From a bacterium (GTDB lineage Bacteria; Atribacterota; JS1; SB-45; 34-128), in the NCBI GenBank assembly GCA_018903015.1, contig JAHIPR010000176.1, positions 1-7,371 of the forward strand: a stretch of DNA of 7,371 bases, given 5' to 3'. The translations under genes and the position numbers were made by a program. Positions 1-6,384 of the stretch are shown piece by piece. Under the pieces are notes generated by a model. It saw only the letters and a program-made list of their open reading frames with translations. It was not told the DNA's origin and ran no database searches. Position 1 is the stretch's first letter. Each line of letters begins with the position of its first letter.

Positions 1-38
1 ACAATTACTCCATCAAAATCTAAAGCTAATATCTTCAA
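1..38 (-). CDS. HAD-superfamily hydrolase, N-terminal fragment (cut by window edge)
   Basis: Only the first 12 codons are in the window. They read MKILALDFDGVI from a TTG start at 38-36. The DFDGVI stretch is HAD motif I (hhhDxDGVh), whose first Asp is the nucleophile of this phosphatase/phosphotransferase family. The start is supported by a strong Shine-Dalgarno AAAGGAG (52-46) seven bases upstream and an in-frame TAA (53-51) just before it. It lies 30 bases downstream of the cupin stop on the same strand, so it is probably co-transcribed. Substrate and full length cannot be told. The motif, start and Shine-Dalgarno are seen directly; the family assignment rests on one short motif. Confidence 0.6.
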   Translation of the reverse strand, partial: MKILALDFDGVI

Positions 39-45
39 TCCTATA

Positions 46-52
46 CTCCTTT
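46..52 (-). promoter_or_regulatory. Ribosome binding site deciding the TTG start of the HAD-like gene
   Basis: The minus strand reads AAAGGAG with a 7-base spacer to TTG at 38. No ATG or GTG is available between the in-frame stop at 53-51 and motif I, so this site fixes the TTG as the start. Confidence 0.6.
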
Positions 53-68
53 AATCTGTTTTATTTTA

Positions 69-404
69 CTAAAGATAGTCTTCTCTTATAGGATAAAAAA
101 CGTCTATCATCTTAGTACCTGGCTCTAAGGGAGTAGCTTCATGTTCCACATTGGGAGGAATTGCTACTCCTTCACTCACCTTTAAAATTTTAGTCTCCCC
201 TCCTGCAATCATTTTTACAGAGCCCGCTACCACCACTCCAATTTGTTCATGGGGATGTTTATGTTTAGGCATAATAGTAGTATTTGGACCAAATTCAAAA
301 AAGCTTACCATGGTTTTTTTATTTACCACAACTCTTAACATAGAATCTTCTAAAACCTTTTTTGCTTTTAATTCTTTGACTTTAAAAAAATTTGCTTTTT
401 CCAT
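69..404 (-). CDS. Small single-domain cupin protein
   Basis: This 111-residue protein is a single beta-barrel cupin. Motif 1 is visible as G39 followed by the HKHPHEQ cluster (H48, H50, H52, E53, Q54) and G61. Motif 2 is G79-x(3)-PP-x(3)-H88. These His residues and Glu/Gln normally bind one metal ion. No second domain or DNA-binding region is present, so it is not an AraC-type regulator. Cupins of this size include sugar or amino-acid binding proteins, isomerases and dioxygenases, and the substrate cannot be told. The ATG start has AAGGAG about 8 bases upstream. An 81-base AT-rich gap separates it from the Nudix gene. That gap holds only weak -35/-10-like matches, so read-through from upstream is the simpler assumption. 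It is followed 30 bases later by a HAD-like gene. Confidence 0.8.
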   Translation of the reverse strand: MEKANFFKVKELKAKKVLEDSMLRVVVNKKTMVSFFEFGPNTTIMPKHKHPHEQIGVVVAGSVKMIAGGETKILKVSEGVAIPPNVEHEATPLEPGTKMIDVFYPIREDYL

Positions 405-485
405 TATTTTCTCCTTTTTATTATTAAATTTATTAGCTTACAATCAATAATTTCTTACAAAATATGAATTGAAAAATTAACACCT

Positions 486-986
486 TTATTTTAAAACTTC
501 TCCCAAGGCTTCCTGGTGAGATTGAAAGGCTAAAGGAGGAATTTGGTTTACTGCAAAAAAGTCAGCTTCCTCCGCATCATCACCGGCGTACAGTTTTCCT
601 CCTAAAATTTTAACTTCATAAATTATAATAACTAAATAACCATGAATTTCGCTATTATTGGGATAAACTCCTATCAGCCTCTTCGCTTTTCCTTTTAACC
701 CGGTCTCTTCAGCCAATTCCCTTAAAGCGGCTTCTACTGGACTTTCCTCTAATTCCATAAACCCGCTGGGCAGTGCCCATTCGCCTTTGCGGGGCTCTAT
801 TTTCCTTTTGATTAATAATATTTTGCCTTCGTCATCTCTGGCTATCACTGCCACTACCGGAGTAGGATTTTCGTAAAATATTTTACCACACCTCGAGCAA
901 TACAATCTTTCTCTTCCTTCCAACATCTTTCTGACTAATTTATAACCACAATATGGACAAAATTTTATGGATAAATTACTTTTCAT
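486..986 (-). CDS. Nudix hydrolase with N-terminal zinc ribbon
   Basis: This 166-residue protein hydrolyses nucleoside diphosphates linked to another moiety. It starts with a zinc ribbon (C10-x2-C13 and C30-x2-C33). The Nudix fold follows, with a complete Nudix box at residues 75-97: G75, E81, R89-E90, E93-E94, G96 and L97 all fit GX5EX7REUXEEXGU. The zinc ribbon is shared with NudC-type NADH pyrophosphatases, but the SQPWPFPxS signature of NudC is absent. An ADP-ribose or other nucleotide-sugar substrate is equally possible. The ATG start overlaps the radC stop by four bases (ATGA), indicating translational coupling. The Shine-Dalgarno AAAGGAG (1003-997) lies inside the radC tail. A role in cleaning oxidised nucleotides would suit the repair neighbourhood, but that is inference only. 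Confidence 0.88.
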   Translation of the reverse strand: MKSNLSIKFCPYCGYKLVRKMLEGRERLYCSRCGKIFYENPTPVVAVIARDDEGKILLIKRKIEPRKGEWALPSGFMELEESPVEAALRELAEETGLKGKAKRLIGVYPNNSEIHGYLVIIIYEVKILGGKLYAGDDAEEADFFAVNQIPPLAFQSHQEALGEVLK

Positions 987-1723
987 GTATTGCTAACTCC
1001 TTTTAGGGCAGACACAAGGTCTGCCCCTACTTTTTTCAATAAGCCCTCCTGAGCAAAACTGAAATAATTATCCTCTCCCAATATTATATGATCCAGCACT
1101 TTTACCCCGACCAGTTCACAAGCACCCGCCAGACGCTCAGTAATATCTAAGTCATTTTTACTGGGATTTGATTCTCCACTGGGATGGTTATGTAAAAATA
1201 TAACCGAGGCAGCTGATTCTTTGATTATCTCCTTTAATGCCTCGCGGGGATGGACTATGCTTTCCGTTAGACTCCCTACTGAAATATCAATATCCTTGAT
1301 AATTTTATTCTTTACGTCCAACATTATTACCTTAAATTTTTCCTTCTTTAAATCTCTCATGCACGGTCCATAATAATTTACTAAATCTAAGGCATTATGA
1401 ATTTTCTTTTTAGGTGAATTAGTTTCCCTTAGAAGCCTCTTCCCTATCTCAAGAGCTGCTTTTATTTGGGCAAATTTAGCCAGGCCTATCCCTTTAACAG
1501 AACTCATCTCCGGATAACTTAAAGAATCTAATTTCCTTAAACTCTTTGTTTCTGATAATAAATCTTTCGCTACTTCTACCGAGGTCTTCCCCTGATAACC
1601 TTTAACCAATATTATTCCTAATAATTCTGCATCTGTCAAGCAATCTGCACCATGCTCAACCAACCTCTCCCTCGGTCTTTCCTCATCCGGCCAATCTTTC
1701 ACTGTATAATTCTTTTTCTCCAT
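983..1723 (-). CDS. radC: RadC/YsxA-family JAB-domain protein (UPF0758) with repeat-derived C-terminal tail
   Basis: This is a 246-residue RadC-family protein. The N-terminal region (about 10-100) has the family start (W-P-x-E-x-P-R-E-R-L) and a helix-hairpin-helix around VKGIGLAKFAQIK (76-88). The JAB/MPN metalloprotease-like domain (about 105-229) carries E154, the H178-N-H180-P-S-G motif and D191, which are the expected zinc ligands and catalytic Glu. Despite the name, the family's DNA-repair role was questioned for E. coli, and its substrate is unknown. RadC proteins normally end soon after the FSF-x-EEGLL-like segment seen here at 221-229. Residues 232-240 are instead encoded by a palindromic element (1005-1030), making the protein about 15 residues longer than usual. 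The ATG has AAAGGAG six bases upstream (1736-1730). The stop overlaps the Nudix start. Confidence 0.92.
   Translation of the reverse strand: MEKKNYTVKDWPDEERPRERLVEHGADCLTDAELLGIILVKGYQGKTSVEVAKDLLSETKSLRKLDSLSYPEMSSVKGIGLAKFAQIKAALEIGKRLLRETNSPKKKIHNALDLVNYYGPCMRDLKKEKFKVIMLDVKNKIIKDIDISVGSLTESIVHPREALKEIIKESAASVIFLHNHPSGESNPSKNDLDITERLAGACELVGVKVLDHIILGEDNYFSFAQEGLLKKVGADLVSALKGVSNT
1005..1030. repeat. Palindromic repeat element inside the radC 3' end
   Basis: A perfect 8-bp inverted repeat is present: GGGCAGAC (1006-1013) and GTCTGCCC (1019-1026), with a 5-base loop. It is far more GC-rich than its surroundings. On the coding strand it reads as codons for VGADLVSAL, the C-terminal tail of RadC. 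From memory, a GTAGGGGCAGACC...-type palindrome giving a translated GADLVSAL tail is a dispersed element in many bacterial genomes. This copy is probably an insertion into the end of radC. Family membership cannot be verified from one copy. Confidence 0.7.
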
Positions 1724-1739
1724 CTCTTGCTCCTTTTCT

Positions 1740-1784
1740 ATTAAAGGTAAACTTTTGTACCAGGCACTATTGTTTACCTTTAAT
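1740..1784. repeat. 45-bp imperfect palindrome spanning the mrfB stop and mrfB-radC gap
   Basis: The outer arms are a perfect 13-bp inverted repeat: ATTAAAGGTAAAC (1740-1752) and GTTTACCTTTAAT (1772-1784). They share the centre (1762) of a nearly palindromic core GTACCAGGCAC (1757-1767). The element contains the last mrfB codons and its TAG stop. In the mRNA it would fold into a long hairpin ending three bases before the radC Shine-Dalgarno (1736-1730). No U-run follows, so it is not a simple terminator. It could affect message stability, processing or radC translation. The GTGCCTGGTAC core resembles a GTGCCTGGCAC palindrome that I recall as a common dispersed element, so it may be a REP/MITE-like insertion. 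Confidence 0.7.
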
Positions 1785-2990
1785 TCGATTTAAACGATAT
1801 TGTAATTTTTCTCTTATGAAAATATTTTCCACAATATTTAGAGCTTCTTCTATTATCGTCTCTGCTTTTTGATAATCCTTCAAATGGTGCTCGTAATATT
1901 TGGCTAACTCTTCGTAAGGATAATAGATAAATTCCGGGCTTCTTTCTATTGTCTTTTTCCATATTTTTTCTGCTTCTTCCCATTCTCCCTGTCTCTTATA
2001 AGCAAAAGAAGCCAATCTTAATATCTCTAAGGTTTCTTCTTCTGCTAAATTGTGTTTTAAGGCTTCAGAATAATAGTGGGTGCTCTGCTCATATCTCTTT
2101 TCTTCATCAAACATCTTACCTATACTGAAAATATCCATCCCGTATTCGGTATTATTCAAAGGGTCTTCTACCAGAAAACACATCCTGCTGACCAGAGCTA
2201 CCAGAGAAAGAATATCCTGTAAATTATGTTCGAAGACCTGTTTTAATGCTCGGGCATCTTTGGTTTTAAGGTACCTAAAATAAATCTCAGGGATAAGATA
2301 GCCCGGAACATCGTTTTCTCTGATGACCCCCAGTATATCTCTTTCTACTGTAGATAGTGAACAATTCTCTAATCTTCTTTTCCATAAACGGCGGGCAGGA
2401 TAAAGTAAATCAAAATGACCAGGATTTTCTAAATTTAATTTCATCCCGGACATAATAAAGCGGCTTTGAATTAAGGGAACATCAAAAGTCTTACCATTAT
2501 ACGAAACTATTGCCTCAAAACTGGAAAGCAGTTCATTTACTGCTGATAGTAAAGCTCGCTCTTCATTATAATCCCGCATAAAATATTGCCGGACACAAAA
2601 TTGGTCTCCTTCAAAATATCCTGCTCCCACCAGAAAAATATAAGTCCCTGCTCCTCCGGCCAATCCGGTAGTCTCGGTATCCAAAAAGACGGTCTTATTA
2701 ATATCTATTTTTTTTAATCTATCATCTCTGGCTAAACTGGAAATAGTGTTAGCAGAAGATTGTAAAATTTGAAAAAGTTCAACTTCACCGCACCTATAAT
2801 CCTGAGGGAAATAATTTTCCCGGATAAAGCTATCCCCAAAAGGGGTGGAGATAAATTTTCCCGATAATACTTCTTCTATCTTTATTTCTTGATTTACAAT
2901 ACGTATACTTTCCTCTTTTTGTGATTGAGCAATTTTATTTATATTCTTTTTTAATTGGGCAATCTTTTCCAGTCGACTCTTTAGGTCCAT
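1767..2990 (-). CDS. mrfB: MrfB (YprB) DEDD-type DNA exonuclease with C-terminal TPR-like repeats
   Basis: This 407-residue protein is the partner of the MrfA helicase. In Bacillus subtilis the pair repairs mitomycin C lesions independently of UvrABC, with MrfB as the metal-dependent exonuclease. An N-terminal helical region (1-95) precedes an RNase H-like fold. Exo motif I is D104-x-E106 in FLDTETTGL, motif II is D170 in YNGKTFDVP, and motif III is H255-x3-D259, so all four acidic catalytic residues are present. The C-terminal region (about 285-400) is alpha-helical, with TPR-like segments around YEQSTHYYSEAL, EWEEAEKIWKKTIE and DYQKAETIIEEAL. Its length is close to the B. subtilis protein. 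The ATG begins two bases after the mrfA stop, with AGGGAGG (3010-3004) inside mrfA at a rather long 13-base spacing, so coupled translation is likely. Its last codons and stop lie in a palindrome. Confidence 0.9.
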   Translation of the reverse strand: MDLKSRLEKIAQLKKNINKIAQSQKEESIRIVNQEIKIEEVLSGKFISTPFGDSFIRENYFPQDYRCGEVELFQILQSSANTISSLARDDRLKKIDINKTVFLDTETTGLAGGAGTYIFLVGAGYFEGDQFCVRQYFMRDYNEERALLSAVNELLSSFEAIVSYNGKTFDVPLIQSRFIMSGMKLNLENPGHFDLLYPARRLWKRRLENCSLSTVERDILGVIRENDVPGYLIPEIYFRYLKTKDARALKQVFEHNLQDILSLVALVSRMCFLVEDPLNNTEYGMDIFSIGKMFDEEKRYEQSTHYYSEALKHNLAEEETLEILRLASFAYKRQGEWEEAEKIWKKTIERSPEFIYYPYEELAKYYEHHLKDYQKAETIIEEALNIVENIFIREKLQYRLNRIKGKQ

Positions 2991-2992
2991 AA

Positions 2993-5275
2993 TCAGCTCA
3001 AGGCCTCCCTTAAAATTAGAAGAGCGCTCTCTTTTCCCTTTATGCCCACTTCGTCAATAGGCCCCACACAGGAGGGGCAGCCTTTTTCACATCCGCAGCC
3101 AAGAATTAATTCCTGAGCTGCCTGCAGTAAAGGTCGACGCAGTTCAAACATCTTCTCACTAAATCCTACTCCCCCGGGATAATTATCATAGATATAAATA
3201 GTCGGTTCTCCGGTAAAAGGAGAACGCACTTCCGAAACTGCCCTGATATCCTGAGGGTCACACATAACATATAAAGGAACAACATTAATAAGGACGTTAG
3301 ATAGAGCCAAAAGCCCGCTGCTTAAATTAAAAGATGTGCCTTCACTTTCCAGGCGCTTCAATAGTTCCCCACTATCATCAGCCAAAGCGAGCCAATAAGC
3401 GGTCGTATGCATCTCTTCCGGCGGCAAAGATATTTCCCCGAAACCGATATTCTCGTGAGTATAAAATTTTATCTTTTTATAACAAGTAGAAAGGATTGTA
3501 ATGACCACTTCCCCATAAGTATGTTCCATATTTGATTCTTCACTCTTCTCAAACACATCTAAAACCTTAATATTAGTTTCGGTCTGAGCATCGGTGTAAT
3601 AATTCACTTTAACTTTTTCGGCATAGGCCTTCTGATTCTGATAATCCAACCTGTGAATAGCATATTGTTCGCCTTCATGCAGATAAATAGCCCCTTCATA
3701 GATAAGTGTGGGTACGCTGGCCTTATCCATTTCCCCGATAACCTGTTCTTGCTGGTCAGTAGTATCAATAATTACAAAATTATCTACTGAAGCACTGCGC
3801 AGACTTATCTCTTCAGTAGGATAAATCTCGCTCATCCAATACCATTTCTTTTCCACGTAATGAAGTACGCCTTCCTTCTCTAAATACTCCAAAACATCCC
3901 GAAGCTTTTTAGTTCCGAAATCTTCTCCTTCTTCGAAGGGTAATTCAAAAGAAGCACACCTGATATGACTGACTAAAATACTCAAATTATCCGGGTCAAT
4001 AACCGCACTCTCCGGTGACTCTCCGAAGAAATAATCAGGATGATTTATCACAAATTGGTCTAAAGGATTACTGGAGGCAACTAAGATAGCTATTGAACTA
4101 TTGGATCGGCGCCCTGCTCTTCCGGCCTGCTGCCAGGTACTGGATATAGTTCCGGGATATCCGGCCATAAAACAAACATCAAGCTGTCCAATGTCTATAC
4201 CCAGCTCTAGGGCATTGGTACTTACTACTCCTTTTATCTCACCATCTTTTAAGCCCTTTTCTATTTCACGTCTTAGGTTAGGTAAATAACCTCCCCTATA
4301 ACCTCTAACCATATCCCTGGATCTTCCCGTTTTAGCTAAAAAATCTTTTAAATAACTGGTTAGGACTTCGGTAGTCAGACGGCTCCGCGCAAAGACTATG
4401 GTCTGAATATCATAATTTAAAAAATAAGCGACAAAACGGGCAACTTCTTTAATTAAACTTTTCCTGATTCCCAATTCTTTATTAATTACCGGAGGGTTAT
4501 AAAATAAAAAATATTTCTCGCCTTGAGGGGAGCCATTATTATCGACTAAAACAAATTCTTCTCCTACAATCTTCTGAGAAAGCTCTTGAGGATTAGCAAT
4601 AGTCGCTGAACAGCAGATAAACTGGGGATTCGACCCATAAAATCGGCAGATTCTCTTCAATCTTCTGATTACATTGGCCAGATGGCTTCCGAATACTCCC
4701 CGATAAATATGAACCTCATCGATTACCACATATTTCAAATTTACGAAAAAATCCATCCATTTGGTATGATGAGGCAATATCCCTAAATGCAGCATATCCG
4801 GATTGGTTACCACAATATGTCCTTTCTTGCGGATGGCTTGTCGGGCGGAAGAAGGAGTATCTCCATCATAGGTATAAGTCCTAATTCCCTCATCCAGGGC
4901 TGATACTAAGTGATACAATTCAGTCAATTGGTCCTGAGATAAAGCTTTAGTGGGAAACAGATAAAGTGCCCGACTATTTTCATCTCTTAAAATAGAATCC
5001 AATACCGGCAGATTATAACAGAGTGTCTTTCCTGAAGCAGTAGGAGTTACCACTACCACATTATTTTTGTTCCTGATAAATTCCAAGGCAGAAGCCTGGT
5101 GAGAATAGAGTTTGTTGATACCTTTCTCTTTCAAAATCCTTACCAGTCTATCCTCTATCCACTCCGGAAACTCCTCATAAATTCCAGATTTAGCCGGAAT
5201 ATGTCTCCAGTCAGTAAAGCGGGAACTAACTTTATTATATTTTTTTAGTTCATTTAAAATTTCCTCTACCGGCAT
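2993..5275 (-). CDS. mrfA: MrfA (YprA) superfamily 2 DNA helicase with C-terminal four-Cys cluster
   Basis: The product is about 760 residues: an ATP-dependent SF2 helicase that in B. subtilis works with MrfB on mitomycin C damage. Numbered from the start chosen here, the motifs are: Q-motif-like YSHQ (57-60), Walker A TPTASGKT (77-84), Walker B DEVH (186-189), SAT (223-225), STNALELGIDIG (352-363) and QAGRAGRR (383-390). The C-terminal DUF1998-type region has YPGGVGF (699-705) and a zinc-type cluster C727, C729, C733, C736 in GCGCEKGCPSC, the MrfA hallmark. The frame is open upstream to a GTG at 5329, which would add 18 residues. That GTG has no Shine-Dalgarno and lies in a palindromic repeat that would itself encode most of the extension. 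ATG 5275 has AAGAGG at 9-base spacing and gives the usual length, so I prefer it. The stop is two bases before mrfB. Confidence 0.92.
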   Translation of the reverse strand: MPVEEILNELKKYNKVSSRFTDWRHIPAKSGIYEEFPEWIEDRLVRILKEKGINKLYSHQASALEFIRNKNNVVVVTPTASGKTLCYNLPVLDSILRDENSRALYLFPTKALSQDQLTELYHLVSALDEGIRTYTYDGDTPSSARQAIRKKGHIVVTNPDMLHLGILPHHTKWMDFFVNLKYVVIDEVHIYRGVFGSHLANVIRRLKRICRFYGSNPQFICCSATIANPQELSQKIVGEEFVLVDNNGSPQGEKYFLFYNPPVINKELGIRKSLIKEVARFVAYFLNYDIQTIVFARSRLTTEVLTSYLKDFLAKTGRSRDMVRGYRGGYLPNLRREIEKGLKDGEIKGVVSTNALELGIDIGQLDVCFMAGYPGTISSTWQQAGRAGRRSNSSIAILVASSNPLDQFVINHPDYFFGESPESAVIDPDNLSILVSHIRCASFELPFEEGEDFGTKKLRDVLEYLEKEGVLHYVEKKWYWMSEIYPTEEISLRSASVDNFVIIDTTDQQEQVIGEMDKASVPTLIYEGAIYLHEGEQYAIHRLDYQNQKAYAEKVKVNYYTDAQTETNIKVLDVFEKSEESNMEHTYGEVVITILSTCYKKIKFYTHENIGFGEISLPPEEMHTTAYWLALADDSGELLKRLESEGTSFNLSSGLLALSNVLINVVPLYVMCDPQDIRAVSEVRSPFTGEPTIYIYDNYPGGVGFSEKMFELRRPLLQAAQELILGCGCEKGCPSCVGPIDEVGIKGKESALLILREALS

Positions 5276-5284
5276 CCACTTAAA

Positions 5285-5290
5285 CCTCTT
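5285..5290 (-). promoter_or_regulatory. Ribosome binding site supporting the inner mrfA start
   Basis: The minus strand reads GAGGAAGAGG (5294-5285), with AAGAGG nine bases before ATG 5275. No purine-rich site precedes the alternative GTG at 5329, where the upstream bases are gataaaaatat. This supports ATG 5275 as the real start. Confidence 0.55.
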
Positions 5291-5300
5291 CCTCGGACAG

Positions 5301-5330
5301 TGTGACAGGGGGTAACGGTTCTCTGTCACA
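5301..5330. repeat. Palindromic repeat element in the nfo-mrfA junction
   Basis: A perfect 8-bp inverted repeat is present: TGTGACAG (5301-5308) and CTGTCACA (5323-5330). The 14-base interior GGGGTAACGGTTCT looks like a decayed GGGGAACGGTTCCCC-type palindrome. Read leftward it would encode TENRYPLSH. From memory, palindromes of this type that translate as ...PLSH(CP) are dispersed in low-GC bacterial genomes. It sits between the nfo stop (5344) and the preferred mrfA start (5275), and the spurious GTG at 5329 lies in its right arm. Confidence 0.7.
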
Positions 5331-5343
5331 TATTTTTATCGTA

Positions 5344-6198
5344 TTAATTTGAAACTAGACTCTTTACTAAATTAATATTGTTTAGATCATCTTTTTCATC
5401 ATGTTTGGGGGTTTCCAGAACGAAAGGCAGGTCTTTTAGATATTTATGATTCACCAACGCCTTAAAACTTTCCAGTCCTATATATCCCTTACCAATATGC
5501 ATATGCCTGTCTTTTCGTGAACCCAAAGGAAATTTTGAATCATTAAGGTGTATCACCTTTAATCGCTCTAAACCCAAATATTTATCAATTTCCCCTAAGG
5601 TCTGTTCAATCCCTTCTTGATGCGAAAGGTCATATCCTGCCGCAAAGGCATGACAGGTATCAAAGCATACTCCTATTCTCTTTTTATCTTTCGCCCCTTC
5701 CATCATCCTTGTTAACTGCCCAAAAGTATAACCTAAATGCGTGCCCGAACCAGCAGTATTCTCTAACAATATCATCGTCTTTAAACCTAAACCTACACTT
5801 TTCTCTAAAATAATATTAAGGGCTCTAATTATCCTCTGAATTCCGTATTCTTCTCCTGCTCCGGTATGGGCTCCCGGATGAATTATTAGATAAGGGTCGG
5901 CTAATAGAAGATCTGCTCTTTTTATATCTTCTAAAAAAGCATTAATTGATTTGAAATAAAGTTCATCTGAAGGAGATGCCAAATTAACCAGATAAGAGGC
6001 GTGAATAAAAACGGGGTTAATATTAGATTTTTTTAAATTTTCTCTAAAATTTTCTACTTCGTCCTTTTTTAATATCTTCTCCCGCCAGGTGGATGCATTT
6101 TTAGAAAATATCTGCATAGTATTACAGTCTAATTCCACAGCCCGAACAACAGAATTATCTATTCCCCCGGCGATAGAAATATGGCATCCAATCTTCAC
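5344..6198 (-). CDS. nfo: Endonuclease IV (AP endonuclease, Nfo)
   Basis: This 284-residue, full-length TIM-barrel enzyme cuts the backbone 5' to abasic sites in base excision repair. All nine metal ligands of the family can be placed: H66, H107, E146, D180, H183, H217, D230, H232 and E262. They sit in the signature contexts HASYL, IHPGAH, LLENTAG, CFDTCHAFAAGYD, HLNDSK, DRHMHIGKG and FVLETP. A trinuclear zinc site is therefore expected to be intact. The start is GTG (6198-6196), with AGAGGA eight bases upstream, and the protein begins directly with the family's MKIGCHIS strand. It is the first gene of the leftward cluster and is followed by mrfA. Its promoter should lie in the divergent region to the right. 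A weak candidate is -10 TATACT (6296-6291) with a poor -35. No LexA-type GAAC-N4-GTTC box was seen. Confidence 0.96.
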   Translation of the reverse strand: MKIGCHISIAGGIDNSVVRAVELDCNTMQIFSKNASTWREKILKKDEVENFRENLKKSNINPVFIHASYLVNLASPSDELYFKSINAFLEDIKRADLLLADPYLIIHPGAHTGAGEEYGIQRIIRALNIILEKSVGLGLKTMILLENTAGSGTHLGYTFGQLTRMMEGAKDKKRIGVCFDTCHAFAAGYDLSHQEGIEQTLGEIDKYLGLERLKVIHLNDSKFPLGSRKDRHMHIGKGYIGLESFKALVNHKYLKDLPFVLETPKHDEKDDLNNINLVKSLVSN

Positions 6199-6221
6199 TC
6201 TATGTTTCCTCTTTTCTTCTT

Positions 6222-6326
6222 TAATTATTTAATTTTACCAATAAAAATTAGAGATTATTGAGAAATTTTATTGACTTCTCTACTTTTATAAGTATAACAT
6301 ATTACTATAGCCTAATTAAATAATTA
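6222..6326. repeat. 13-bp AT-only inverted repeat flanking the divergent promoter region
   Basis: TAATTATTTAATT (6222-6234) and AATTAAATAATTA (6314-6326) are exact reverse complements 79 bases apart, one on each side of the rightward promoter. They could be paired operator sites for a regulator of the divergent genes. Because the sequence is pure A/T in an AT-rich gap, coincidence is quite possible. Confidence 0.3.
6271..6298 (+). promoter_or_regulatory. Sigma-A/sigma-70-type promoter for the membrane protein gene
   Basis: The -35 is TTGACT (6271-6276) and the -10 is TATAAC (6293-6298), each matching consensus at five of six positions, with a 16-base spacer. Transcription would begin near 6305, giving a leader of about 80 bases. 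That leader contains a short AT palindrome (6350-6361) and no other clear structure. Confidence 0.65.
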
Positions 6327-6374
6327 TTGCCTTTACACCCTCCTCGCCTAAAAATATTTTTGTCTTAATAGAAT

Positions 6375-6379
6375 GGGGA
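6375..6379 (+). promoter_or_regulatory. Ribosome binding site deciding the membrane protein start
   Basis: GGGGA lies five bases before ATG 6385. The alternative in-frame ATG at 6373 has only gtcttaataga upstream and overlaps this site, so 6385 is preferred. Confidence 0.5.
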
Positions 6380-6384
6380 AAGAA

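Noticed and set aside
151..450. Rightward open frame of 99 codons opposite the cupin gene
   Set aside because: It is antisense to a gene with clear cupin motifs, has no Shine-Dalgarno and shows no recognisable domain.
405..485. Internal promoter between the Nudix and cupin genes
   Set aside because: Candidate boxes such as TTGTAA or TTGATT do not pair with a good -10 at acceptable spacing; AT-richness alone explains them.
486..986. Naming the Nudix protein NudC (NADH pyrophosphatase)
   Set aside because: The zinc ribbon fits, but the SQPWPFPxS signature following the Nudix box is missing and the protein is shorter than NudC.
1740..1784. Rho-independent terminator after mrfB
   Set aside because: The stem is strong but no U-run follows in the leftward direction, and the radC Shine-Dalgarno comes three bases later.
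1780..1983. Leftward 67-codon frame inside mrfB
   Set aside because: It is an alternative frame of the TPR region of mrfB, which is clearly coding in the other frame.
2080..2283. Rightward 67-codon frame opposite mrfB
   Set aside because: It is an antisense shadow of the exonuclease/TPR coding sequence, with no supporting signals.
4101..4289. Rightward 62-codon frame opposite mrfA
   Set aside because: It is antisense to helicase motifs V and VI, and its composition follows from the opposite strand.
6350..6361. AAAAATATTTTT palindrome in the membrane protein leader
   Set aside because: It is a low-complexity A/T palindrome of 12 bp that is expected by chance in such DNA and too weak to call a riboswitch or terminator.
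6199..6372. SOS (LexA/DinR) box upstream of nfo
   Set aside because: I searched for GAAC-N4-GTTC and CTG-N10-CAG patterns by eye and saw no convincing match.
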